From Citrus sinensis (taxonomy: Eukaryota; Streptophyta; Magnoliopsida; Sapindales; Rutaceae), in the NCBI RefSeq assembly GCF_022201045.2, contig NC_068558.1, positions 12,491,501 through 12,555,500 of the forward strand: a stretch of DNA of 64,000 nucleotides. Direction: 5' to 3'. Shown here piece by piece: positions 35,615-46,488 of this stretch (position 1 is its first letter; every line of letters begins with the position of its first letter). The notes beneath the pieces are model-generated. The model made no database searches, was not told where the DNA came from, and was given only the letters and a program-made list of their open reading frames with translations. A program made the position numbers and the translations under genes.

Positions 35615-35619
<5 letters not shown>

Positions 35620-35661
<42 letters not shown>
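35620..35661. repeat. (TA)n microsatellite
   Basis: About 20 uninterrupted TA units. Confidence 0.95.
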
Positions 35662-35663
<2 letters not shown>

Positions 35664-36552
35664 CGTGGCTCTGGCCAGGGAATGGGACAAGCAATCTTTT
35701 TCACTTCCTTGAGGGTCCTACAAAATTTAAGCCTAATATATACAATCGTGTATGACATTAGTTGGTAGAGAGTAAATGTATTTTTAGTAAATATTATCGG
35801 GATAATTTAATGCTTCAGTTTTGCCGCTGCCGAAAACGTACAAAAAAAATAAAAGAAAAGAAAAGAAATAATCTTTCTAGAAAAAAAAATCCTTTGAAAT
35901 CAATTCTCATTTTGCATTGCAAAAAATAAATAAATACATCTCTCCATATCTAAGATTTGGAGAACAATTAAATTCGGATTGAAAATGACATGGGAACCAG
36001 AAAGTAAATAGAGAATCAATCAAGACTTTTGCATTTGCTTACGTATTGTATAATATTTTTCGTTGATTTTTAAATGTCAAAATTGTCAAGACATGAAGAT
36101 GATGAGCCGTGAAGGTTTTTTTCTTTCTTTTTTTTGGTTAGCTTTTGGTATTTATTTATTTTTCAATTCCCTCGTTTTATTATGTTAAAATTGTCATGAC
36201 TTGAAAAGGGTGTTTCCCTTGTATGAATGGACAAACGTTGCCTCAGAGGGTTTGACTGTTCTTTCTAGTTTGGCAGGAGTCATTTTACTTCATTGACATT
36301 CATTGGAGTATACGAGAAATTTTATAAATTGAGTATTAATTTTGATATATTCTTCGTAAATATTCTCTAATCCCACCTAAATGAGGTTGAACTGGCAATC
36401 TCATCATTCTTATTATAGAGTGGATAAAAAAATGTCATTAGCTTATTGGCAAATTCTTTTCTCGCGCACAAAGCTCATTCAAAGAATGAACAACCCAATA
36501 ATCCAAACAAATATAGTTAGTTAGGTAGTTGAGACAATAATTAACCCAAATT

Positions 36553-36555
<3 letters not shown>

Positions 36556-36584
<29 letters not shown>
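36556..36584. repeat. (TA)n microsatellite
   Basis: About 14 uninterrupted TA units. Confidence 0.95.
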
Positions 36585-36587
<3 letters not shown>

Positions 36588-37149
36588 AATGATTAATGCG
36601 CATAATTTGTTGGATGATTGGATTGGATGAATGTGCATGTACACCTTACCAAGTTAAATTAGGGAGCCCTCAAAAACCACGAATTTTATTAAATATTCAA
36701 TCTTCATGCAATTTAGATTTGAGGGTATCTTCTAATTTCATGGAAAAAACTATAGCAAGTTGAATCCATATTGTCATGTTCCACGTCTTTGTTCCAATTA
36801 ATTAAGAAGCACTTGACTATTTTTTCCGATTTTCACGAGGGCCTTTTGCTTTATTGATTTTTCTACATAATTCAGAAAAAGATAAAAATAATTTTCTAGC
36901 AAATTGCATCCAGATGTCATCCTCATCCCACTCTGCTGGCACTCGTGCAACATGTTTGCAATGTCCAGCTGCCCGTAAACATGGACACAGAAATTCAAAA
37001 AGCAAAATAAGAGACACGAGGAGAAAAACTGGCTTTGCCCGTAGTGAATGTGAATAGTGAATACCCTTGTTTAGGCCAAATTTTGTGAGGGCAACTGGGC
37101 CTCATAAAGGAAAAAGAATGATGTGATAACTGATAAGACGCTAGACGCT

Positions 37150-37245
37150 TGAGGTGAGACTTTGAAGCTGCAAACATCAGCTTTTTCTTTCAATTGTGCC
37201 AGTTGAGTGCGCACCATTGTGGCATTGTCCGATCCCGGGGCATCC
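37150..37245 (-). other. Coding-like fragment of unknown identity
   Basis: On the minus strand, after a possible acceptor (CCACACTCAG), the frame reads DAPGSDNATMVRTQLAQLKE and continues KADVCSFKV. Its composition is unlike the surrounding AT-rich DNA. A second coding-like frame lies just downstream (36870-37010, with WDEDDIWMQFARKLF). I do not recognise the protein. It may be a gene relic or a terminal exon of an unannotated gene. Confidence 0.25.
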
Positions 37246-37787
37246 TGAGTGTGGACATATAAAACTTCATCAAATTTCAGATTTATCACAAAATGGACAG
37301 AAATAACAAAAGAAGCAAATTGAACATTTCAAGTACAAGGCATAACACTTGATTGCATAGGTACAGTTTCGTGTGGTTTGATAAACGATGTTACATAAAT
37401 ATCCAAAATTTAATCGATAAGCAGGAAAATTTTATCCAATAATTAACTCAGAAAATTACACTCTGTTTTCCTCAATGTTCTTGTAAAATCCATCAAAGTA
37501 CACTTTCTAGATCCATAAGATCGAAGAAATTTAATTTAAGCTCACCAGTGATAAGGCGAGAGGAGGAGACAAGGGAAAACAAAAAATTAGGAAAAAAAAA
37601 GCATTGTGTTTTTGCCCATTTGTACTTTCGTCGTTAAAAGACAATTACAACAAACTAATCCTAAATTCTAACTTGAACTCTGGTGTTAGCGAAGGCCTAA
37701 ATACATCTCTCAGCTCTCCGAAAATTTTGCAGGAGAGCTCAATTGCCACGGCCAAACTACCACTCAAAACTGAGGGAGATATTAACC

Positions 37788-40440
37788 TTAAAAGCCAAAG
37801 AAGCCAAGCTCACTGGCTCTCTCCTTCTCGAAAGTCTCGAAGTACTGATAAATGATGGTGACGGCAAGCAGAATCCCAGTCCCTGAACCAATTGCCCCCA
37901 TGAAATCTGCCAACACCGTGAGAGCACCAATGCACATGCCGCCAAATGCTGCAGCTGTGGGTATGTACCGGTTGAGCTCTTTCTGTAGGTTTGCCTCCCT
38001 ATGTCCGGGCATAACCATTTGCTGTTCCTGTAAATAGAGAGAAAAATTGTAACATATGATGTGCCTGATATTACTCAGCAGATAATCTAGGAGAAAAAGC
38101 TCAATATTCATAATAACTGATTAGGACTAGGGCCAAATTGAATAAAGAACTAATTGAAACTTTCAGGTTAAGAAGAAACAATATGTTTCAGTAACTGCAT
38201 CCAGATCCGAGGTAAAGAACCATGGACAATTGAACAAAGAAGAATAAGCACAATAACGCTTTTAATTCAGATGAGATGTATGAGAATAAAGCCAAGATTA
38301 ATCCAGTAACTTTACAGTGAATTAAATTTCGGATATGATAGAGAAGGGTCCATCAGAGATCCAACGGGCAATGTGTTGCCATCCATATTAATTCAAAGAA
38401 ATGCAATAACACTTCAATTTACATGAAAAGAACACAATGTTACTAAGTATGATTAAGGTAAGTCTGGGTGCTAGAAGGTTAAATTGGTCTAATCAACTCA
38501 AGTCCGATGCCAACAAATCATTCTAGTTTGCATAGCCACACCTTAACTCGATCGACCAACAATCCACTTCTTGAAACTTTAACTACACTACTAAAAGTAT
38601 GCAAGATTATAACTTTTGTCAAATCTTATTTCCAGCATGTTCACAGCGGCAGAAATGCAATGCCACACTCACCAAAACTGCAGTATGCAACTACCACGCT
38701 TTTTTCTGACAAAGTAAAAACCGCAAACATTAAATCACATACCTTCAGCTGCTTCGCGACATCTCTAGCAGATGATCCAGAAACTTCAATCCAAGTTTTT
38801 GAAAATAGTGCGCAGGCCGACAACATAAACACAAGATAGAAAAGTGCATGGAAAGGATTGGCTGCCATATCAGCTAAGCTGCAAAAATACATGTCATGTC
38901 AATGGAACATCTTTGGTGTCATTGAACGAAGCATGAAACAAAACAAGATAATGTTACTTCCACCAATTGAAATGCCGCCAATAGTTAGGTAAGTAGCCAG
39001 ATAAGAAAGGTCTTAATTACCTCGAGGGAGCAGTGATATAATATGCGATGCCACCCACAGGCACATATTGACCACCAGAGTACTCAGATTCCTTCCACTT
39101 ACCTAAGAGATTCACGAAAAAGTTTCCACTGTATCTCCTGTACAGCAACTGTATAAGCACACATTATTAGTAAGATTGAATAAAATCAAAATCCTATTAA
39201 ACAAAGCATATCACCATCAACCTCCAATACCTGAGAAATGAAATACAGGTTGGAGACAAGAGCAGACTGCAAAATGATGGGCATGTTAGAGGTATAAAAC
39301 AATTTGATTGGGTATGATCCCTGCTGCCCACGGGCATTCTTTGATCTAACAGGCAAAACAACACGGAATCCTTGGAAGTAAATGACAATTAGGAAGATCA
39401 AGACTGTGGCAAGAAGGTTTGTCACATTTGGAAGATTCTGCCGGTAAAAGGCTTCCCGAAGAGCACGAACTTTGTCATTTCGAGTTATCAACAGATGGAA
39501 TAAAGCAATTACAGCACCTTCAAATTCGGCTCCCCGTCCACTGTTAATGGTGGTGGGACTAAATGCTTTCCAGATGATGTTTTCACTGCAAAAAAATAGT
39601 AAAACCTCTTTAAGCATTGAATTTTCTATGTCAAATATTGCGAATCTATTAAGCTTTAAACAACAAAGTGCTCCTAGCCACAAGACAAACAAGAATCCTT
39701 AGTCCTCAAAACAATAAAGTAAATTTTCAACTTACCAAATATTGGTTGCAATGAATAGGGAGATACCGGATCCCAGGCCATAACCTTTCTGAAGGAGTTC
39801 ATCTAAACAGATCACAATTATACCAGCAAAGCAGAGCTGAACAATGATTAGAATGGCATTCCCTACTCCAAGTTGGTTAACACTACCATACATTCCTGAG
39901 AGAACATAGGCAACTGCTTCACCAATAGCTATGATGATGCCCAGCAACTTCTGTGCACCATTTCTGGGAGGAAAAACAGTCATCATCAAGGAACATACAT
40001 TCGGCAAAAGGAGCAAATAGTTTGACTAATAAATAACCCATAGTAAGTCAGAAGCCAAGATAACCGAGATAAACTTAGCCCGTAAAGAATACTTACAATA
40101 GGGCACGATCTTCGCGAACATTATTGTCCACTTCAATGATCTTTGACCCGGCAAGTAGTTGCATCACCAATCCAGATGTCACAATTGGGGTGATACCAAG
40201 CTCCATCACAGTCCCACGGTTCGAAGCAAGAATAACACGCATCCAATAGAATGGATCCGCACCAGTTGTCGAGTGTATGCCATACAGCGGGAGCTGACTG
40301 CACACCAAGAATATGAAGAGAGAGATCACAGTGTAGATAACCTTCTCTCTGAAAGGAACCTTCCTGTCAGCGCTCTGAACCTCAGGAAGGAATGCAAGAA
40401 AAGGCCGGACAAGATGGAGCACTCTGAATCCACCTCCCAT
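37788..40440 (-). CDS. SEC61A: Protein transport protein SEC61 subunit alpha
   Basis: This is the channel-forming subunit of the ER protein translocon, a multi-pass ER membrane protein. Coding exons on the minus strand are 40440-40097, 39963-39736, 39585-39231, 39148-39021, 38878-38743 and 38027-37788. They join in frame to 476 residues, the family length. All introns are GT-AG. The start is [21 protein letters not shown] chose this ATG over an in-frame ATG 15 bases upstream because it matches the conserved N-terminus. The plug/lateral-gate region includes [20 protein letters not shown] and [19 protein letters not shown]. The cytosolic loop [20 protein letters not shown] contacts the ribosome in this family, and the C-terminus is ELGFFGF. 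No lesion is seen. A 5' UTR intron separates exon 2 from a leader exon near 41.1 kb. Confidence 0.97.
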
Positions 40441-41094
40441 CTTATTCAGTCCCAACTAGACCAACCTAATCTGCAAACCACGATATAAATATCCCAAGTC
40501 TATCAATACCATTCACACTAAACCGAATGAATAATAAAGAGAGGTTAATGATAACTGCTACCAAACTCGATTTCAACCACAAAAGCTTGAAAGCAGAAAT
40601 TCAACTATATAATCTTGAACTCAACAAGTTATTAATATTCAGCTGTATAATCTTAAACTGAAACTAAAACAAAAATTATGAATACATTTAATTCATATCT
40701 GCATAATAGCATTATGAAAATTAAAAATTATCCTCGTAACATTCTGTTTTGTTAGCTCCACCGAATTACAAATAATCTTATCAGCTGCAATGCAATGATC
40801 TAAGAATTTTTTATTACTCCAGTAAGAAAAAAAAATGACGGCAAAATAAGCTGGCATAATTGTACCAATACACACATGCATGCGCACGGAAACGCAGATC
40901 CAACAACAACATTCTGTTTGGTTGCCTAGAAAGTAACATGAATCTCAATTGCAATTTTCAGATCTAAATACAGAATGCGGTTATGCAAAGCTAAAAAGGA
41001 TGATTAAAATCGATGTTCATATAGATTCGTCAACAAAGTCAACATCATAATCTACACAAAGAAAAGTGGATCGATCGAAACTGAAGAACTAACC

Positions 41095-41180
41095 GTACGA
41101 ACTCGCGGATCGGAGAACCGTAGAGAAACGTTACGTTAAATGAATCTGAATTCTGCTAAAACGGGACCGAAAATGCGAAC
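41095..41180 (-). other. SEC61 alpha 5' UTR exon and leader intron donor
   Basis: The 5' UTR exon ends near 41095 before the donor GTTAGTTC. The acceptor is TTTGCAG at 40471-40473, so the leader intron is about 0.6 kb. The exon 5' end is set by the TATA box at 41203-41210. Confidence 0.6.
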
Positions 41181-41202
41181 GAACCTGTCTTCTTTGCGAG
41201 GG

Positions 41203-41210
41203 TTTTATAT
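41203..41210 (-). promoter_or_regulatory. TATA box of SEC61 alpha
   Basis: ATATAAAA on the minus strand (CCCATATAAAACC) predicts transcription start near 41175. Confidence 0.65.
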
Positions 41211-41281
41211 GGGGGTTGCCTGCGTGGCTTTGTGGACACGAGGTTGAACCAATGAGTAGTGAACGCGTGTGAGGGGAAGAG

Positions 41282-41289
41282 TGACGTGG
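41282..41289 (+). promoter_or_regulatory. UPRE-like element in the SEC61 alpha promoter
   Basis: TGACGTGG lies about 75 bp upstream of the TATA box. It matches the unfolded-protein-response element bound by XBP1/bZIP60-type factors. A CCAAT box lies at 41249-41253, between it and the TATA box. Induction of translocon genes by ER stress makes this site plausible, but it is inferred from sequence only. Confidence 0.5.
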
Positions 41290-41299
41290 ATAACGAGAG

Positions 41300-42600
41300 A
41301 GTCAGACGGCAGGTTTGACCTTATTTGGTAATTTTCGAGTGTGGACTGCGGATGGGGTGTGGACCATTTCGATATTTTCGAATTTGTGGATACTTGTATC
41401 CTGTTTGTTGGGCTTGGGCCATCTTGGAGGGGTATTTCAGTAATGAGCTGAACTATTGGTATCCCTCTAAAATCTTCTTAAATTTTATTTATTTATTTAT
41501 TTATACCTTGCTTTACACCAACAATACTATTTTTCTAAATAAACAAATTGAAAACTCTCTTTTCTCTGGCTTCCCTTGTTAGCCTTGGGTAGTCATCTTC
41601 TAAAACTTAAACAGATACACGCTAATAATTACTAATTATAACCATCTGCAAAATATAATTTAGGCAATAGAATTCAATGATTTATAAAACCAATTCTCAG
41701 TTTTGCGCTTTAAATAAAACTCTTGACAAAGGTTTTTTTTTTCCTTCTTATCTCCGGTATCGATATAAAATGACACAGACACCCAAAACAATGATGCTAC
41801 TAAGTTATTAAAAAAATATATGACGGCCTGCAACTTCAAAGAACAACAAAATAGAATAAACCGAAAAAGGAAAAAGAAATTTAGGGAAAAAAAGAACATG
41901 CTATCCTAAGTAATTAGAAATAAAACACTCAATATAGTAGACATTGAGAAAGAAATATCATTTGATTAAACATTTTCTGCAAATTTTGACTGTAGAAATT
42001 GAATAAAGAGGGGGTGGGGGAGAGAGGTTATTTTGAAATAATAGTGGTGTCATTAGAATTAATTGAATTTTTAGATTTTTAATGGCACATCTTTAGGAAA
42101 AGGGGTTTTTCAAGACTTTTGAGGGTGTTAATTGCACTAATTCTATTCATAATTTTCTTTGAATGTAATTTTAATAGATTAGGGGTTTTATGGGATTAAT
42201 TAAGATTTAAAGGGTGCGAACTCTTTAGTAATTTGGAGTGACAACAATTAGAGAGTGAACCTAGGATTGATAAGATAGTACATGTAATCCTCCAAAATTT
42301 ATCAATAAAATTAATTGATATTTTAAAAGTTTAAACATTTAAATTCCACTCAATGATACATATGAGACTATCCCACTTTAGCTGAGAATGACTATCCCAC
42401 TCGAGTTTTTTTTTTGGTTCAAATGGAACCTTATGTGCAAAACTCCTATAAGTATACTTTTATAATTTGTTAATAATCTAGTCTGATTACAGGATAAATA
42501 AAAATATTAATGAATTTTTTTTTATTCTAATTATGATTCATGCAGTAAATAAACAAGTCATTATAATCCTGAATGCTGCCCAACTTCATTGCATTATGCT
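41300..42600. other. Intergenic region, no gene seen
   Basis: The sequence is AT-rich with no supported coding region or boundary-defined repeat. Confidence 0.45.
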
Positions 42601-43060
42601 TATAGTGTATTTACTTCATGGAATGAGAATGTGGTGTAATGAGAATGAGTTGGGAATGAGAATGGACTGGAATGAGATTCCAATGTTTCTTGACAAAAAT
42701 AAATGAGAATGAGAATGTGCTGGAATGTCATTGATGTGTTTACTTGGCAAAATAAATGGGAATGAGGAATAGGAATGGGAGTCAATTTACTAAAATACTC
42801 ATAGTATTAAATAATGTAATTTTCATTAACTAGATATATGTATAAATATTATTATAAAAATGATATTAATTAAAAATAAAATTAATAATAATAAATGATA
42901 ATATTAATAACAATAATTAATAATAACTAAAATAATAAAGTTAATAAAATTCAATAATAATAATAATAACATTTAAACTAATAAAATTAATTGTGATTTG
43001 AACGAGGGTAATTCAGAAAATATGAAAAAAATCAGAGGGATACAAAAGTCAATTAAGTGA

Positions 43061-43240
43061 ATATGAATTAGGGTTGGCAGAAAGCCCGGGCTGGCCCAGG
43101 CCCGTGTCGGCCCGGCCCAGGCCCGCGGGCTTTAAGCCCAGCCCGTGGCTTTAAATGAGAGACAAGGGCCTTTGACTTGTAAAGCCAATATGCAATGGGC
43201 TCAGATAAGGACTTTCTTTAAAAGCCCGGGCTTAATAATA

Positions 43241-43334
<94 letters not shown>

Positions 43335-44478
43335 GAAAAATATTTATAATATATCATAAAATTTAAATTAAAAAAAGCTGAAAAATTAAAAAAAAAAGTG
43401 AATCAAACAAAATAATTCGTTAGTTTTAAACAAAACCCAACTCAAAGTCAAAATCCCTAAATCCCTCGTTTCCTCCCTCCCTCCCTCACTCACCGTCACC
43501 TCAACTTCTCACTGTTCTTGCCACCGGCAGTCAACAGCGGGGCCAACAGCATCCAGCAGTGAGCGACGAGCATCCACCACCAGCACTCCAGCGGCCACGA
43601 CTCAGCCAGCAGCAGCGGCGAGCATCTCCCGCCATCCCGCGCAACCCACCGTCCAGCTCCAGCCACCCAGCATCTCTCGCGCGACGCAGCAGCAACCCCA
43701 ACCCACCAGCACAGCCGCGCGACGCTGCAGCAAGCACTTGAACTCGAGCGAGGCAGCAGCAGCAATTTGCAGTCTGTAGTACGCGAATTCAAAGCACACC
43801 AATAGCGAGGTAGCAAACCATCCAACTCCGGTCCGTTACTCCTCCTCAATTAAGCTTCAAACTTTTTTTTATTGTATTATCAATACAATATTATGTAATA
43901 TGAGGACATCACCAGAATGTTAGATTATGTAATATGAGTTCACAGCAAGGCATAAATATATGTAATTGGTTAATCCGTTGAAGAATATTGTGAAGAATAT
44001 TATGATTTTGAGCTATGAAAAATATTGTGGTTAATGTAGAAAATGTTGAATAATATTGTGCTGTTGGTTAATGATTTATTTTATGTTGCCTAATTATGTA
44101 TTGGAGAATTATTTTTAAATTTTTTAGTCTATTGTAACATTATGTGGTTGATTTGTATGTTGTATACGGTACTTGTATTGTTAGTATTTTTATATTTTGT
44201 GTTGGCTAATCATGTATTAGAGAATTATATTTAAGTTTTTAGCCTATTGTAGTATTATGTATTGGTTAATTATGTTTTGAAAATTTATAATTTTATTTTT
44301 TTAAAAAAAATTAAAATTTCGTAAAAGCCCGGGCTTGGCCCGAGGCCCGGCCCAGGCCCGTCAAGGCCCACTCAACTTGGATGGGCTTTGAGAGGGCCTT
44401 GTTTAACATTATATGGGCCTGGTCCTGAGCTTGGCAAAGCCCGGCCTAGGCCCTTAAATTGCCAACCCTAATATGAAT
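43061..44478. mobile_element. hAT-family deletion derivative (1,402 bp)
   Basis: The element spans 43069-44470 with terminal repeats TAGGGTTGGCAGAAAGCCC and, reverse complemented, TAGGGTTGGCAATTTAAGGG. It is flanked by a perfect 8-bp duplication ATATGAAT (43061-43068 and 44471-44478). Subterminal GGCCC/GGGCC repeats are dense at both ends. Inside are an (AT)n tract (43243-43331) and a GC-rich segment (43465-43850) resembling the 5' leader of an autonomous relative. The dimerisation/transposase region of hAT proteins is absent, so it cannot move itself. Confidence 0.9.
43243..43331. repeat. Long (AT)n microsatellite
   Basis: About 44 uninterrupted AT units inside the hAT derivative. Confidence 0.97.
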
Positions 44479-45181
44479 CCTCATTCCCAACTCCCCATGA
44501 GAATTAGATTTACATTCCTTATTTTCAAATTGTGTGGGATCCACACATTTTATTCCATTTTCCAATTATATTTTACCAAGTAAACATAAGTTTAATTCTC
44601 ATTCCTTCATTCATATTCCCTAAACCCTCAAATAAACACACCATTAGTACCTAAACGTATCCTTATAGTAGTTTGTTTCTTAAATTAATGGAGAATCACA
44701 AGTTCACTCTTCTCTAATGTAACTAGGCTTTATGCGTGGTTAGTGTTCATGAGGATTGAATTAGGAGAAAGTCTGATCAGCAATAATCATATACAAATTT
44801 GAACTCATGATAATAACAATAGAATCCCAAGTAGCAAAATCATGAACCCAAATTATTCAATCATAATAATTTAAATTATGAACTTTGGTTTATTTGGGCC
44901 CCCAATCCCATTCTCAGAATGATTGTTAAGGTCCTTTGACGCGCAGGAAATTTTGTCCGTAATAATTGTTTTTGTAAGTCTTTTAATATACTTTAAAAAG
45001 ATATTTAACGCTTTTTTTTTTCCAAAAATAGATATTCTTAATTCAAAGAGTTTTTTTTCCCTTAATAATAGACATACCAAACCAACCCGTCTGATAGCAA
45101 TTTTATCTAGATGATTTTGCAAATTCCATCCTTTATGTGTTAAGTTTTTTTTTTTTTTTTTCAAGTTCTCTCACACAACAA

Positions 45182-45714
45182 TCATGAAATAGAGATGGTA
45201 AAATATCAGGTTTTGACCAAGATTCATAAAACCTGAGTCTGATTTGAGAATATCTTTTTATCAAGCCTTTAAATTTTTATTTTAAAATTTTTTTAGTGGC
45301 TATTTTTGTGAACAGAATACGTCGCTGTTTCTGTGTATTTGGTTTAAATGACAAATTTAACCTTCTGATATTATCAATAATCTAACAAGATTATGACGAG
45401 AGTAGAACAATGATAACTTTGTAAACGTCAAGTACATTGTTGCCCCCAAAAAAAAATAATTTGTGTACTTTTAATAAAATGTGAAAATTAAGTGGTTGGT
45501 GAATTATGATTTTTTTATTTTTATTAGATTAAGCTTTAAAATCTATGCTTAAAATAATATTTTATTTTAATAAAATATATTTATTTTAATTTTTATTATT
45601 CATTGGGCTTGTAGACCTAACCTAGGTCCAACCGGTGTTAAGAAAACATATCAGCTCGGGCACGTCCCAAATCACGGGTCCAGTCAAGCGTTTTTGCCAT
45701 CCCCTATCATGAAA
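45182..45714. mobile_element. hAT-type non-autonomous element (517 bp)
   Basis: The element spans 45190-45706 and is flanked by the perfect 8-bp duplication TCATGAAA (45182-45189 and 45707-45714). Its ends are TAGAGATGGTAAAA and, reverse complemented, TAGGGGATGGCAAAA. It resembles the element at 16256-16696 and has no coding capacity. Confidence 0.88.
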
Positions 45715-45725
45715 ATGGTAAACCC

Positions 45726-45830
45726 TATCTTACATGCATGTAAGATACATTCCCCTCACATGAATAGTGCATGTGTGAGACCCACATACCATTCATGTGA
45801 GAAGAATATATCTTACATGCATGTAAGATA
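45726..45830. repeat. Nested palindromes forming a ~105-bp inverted repeat
   Basis: A perfect 22-bp palindrome, TATCTTACATGC followed by ATGTAAGATA, occurs at 45726-45747 and again at 45809-45830. Between them, CCTCACATGAAT and ATTCATGTGAG form an inner inverted pair. The whole block can fold as one long hairpin, or each arm can fold separately. It directly adjoins the hAT element. Confidence 0.9.
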
Positions 45831-46488
45831 GAAGGACCCCATGAAAATACGTCTACACTAATTTATGGGAAGTTGTGTATACTTTGATGACCTATTGGAA
45901 AAAGAAAAAAGGATGAAGTAAAAAAGGGCCGACCTCAGCACATCCAAATTCATCTAATTTTAATCCCAATAAATTTCTTAATTGGTTATAATGACATGGC
46001 AACAATTTGGCGGAGCTGCACCATACTTGAGAACTGAAACACGTATGTGATTTCAATCCAACTGTATTCAATTTTTCTTAATTTCACTTTTTTATCTTTT
46101 CCACCACATTATTTTCTTTTTCCTTGAAAAACCCACTTTTTATCTTTTTGGGTAAATAAAAATAAATAAAAAAGCAGACCTTTTATTTTCCATTTAAATT
46201 TTTTGCAAAAGAAAAAAAGACAAAAAATTAAAAAACCACAAAAAGCTGTTTTCAAGTGTTGTAAAACAAAATTCAGCAACCTGTAGTCCAGTACAAGCAG
46301 AGTGACCCACTTACTCCACAAACGACTGTCACTGATTTCTGTTTGTGTTTCAGCTGTTGCCCAGTTTCAGAGTTTTCACTAACACATGCAACAAAATAAT
46401 TTAAAAAATAAGAAATTGTTCTTGAAATTCTAAAGCTAAAGAAACAAGTACTGATCTCTCTTTCTGCAAGTTTTTGGCTCAAAGAGCC

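Larger units (their letters stand above)
33910..37700. other. Intergenic region between GIL1-like and SEC61 alpha genes
   Basis: No complete gene is seen. It holds (TA)n microsatellites at 35620-35661 and 36556-36584, a MITE at 35088-35361 and a coding-like fragment at 37150-37245 on the minus strand, described separately. The SEC61 3' UTR probably occupies part of 37500-37787. Confidence 0.45.
42600..44646. mobile_element. PIF/Harbinger-like element carrying a nested hAT insertion
   Basis: The outer element spans 42603-44643. Its ends are TAGTGTATTTACTT and, reverse complemented, TGGTGTGTTTATTT. TTA flanks both sides (42600-42602 and 44644-44646), the 3-bp duplication expected of PIF/Harbinger. 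The subterminal regions are rich in GAATGAGAATG and its complement CTCATTCCC. No transposase is seen. The hAT derivative at 43069-44470 splits it. Confidence 0.65.

Noticed and set aside
43496..43849. Minus-strand 117-codon Cys/Arg/Trp-rich frame and overlapping frames
   Set aside because: They are GC-driven open frames in the leader-like segment of the hAT derivative, with no conserved domain.
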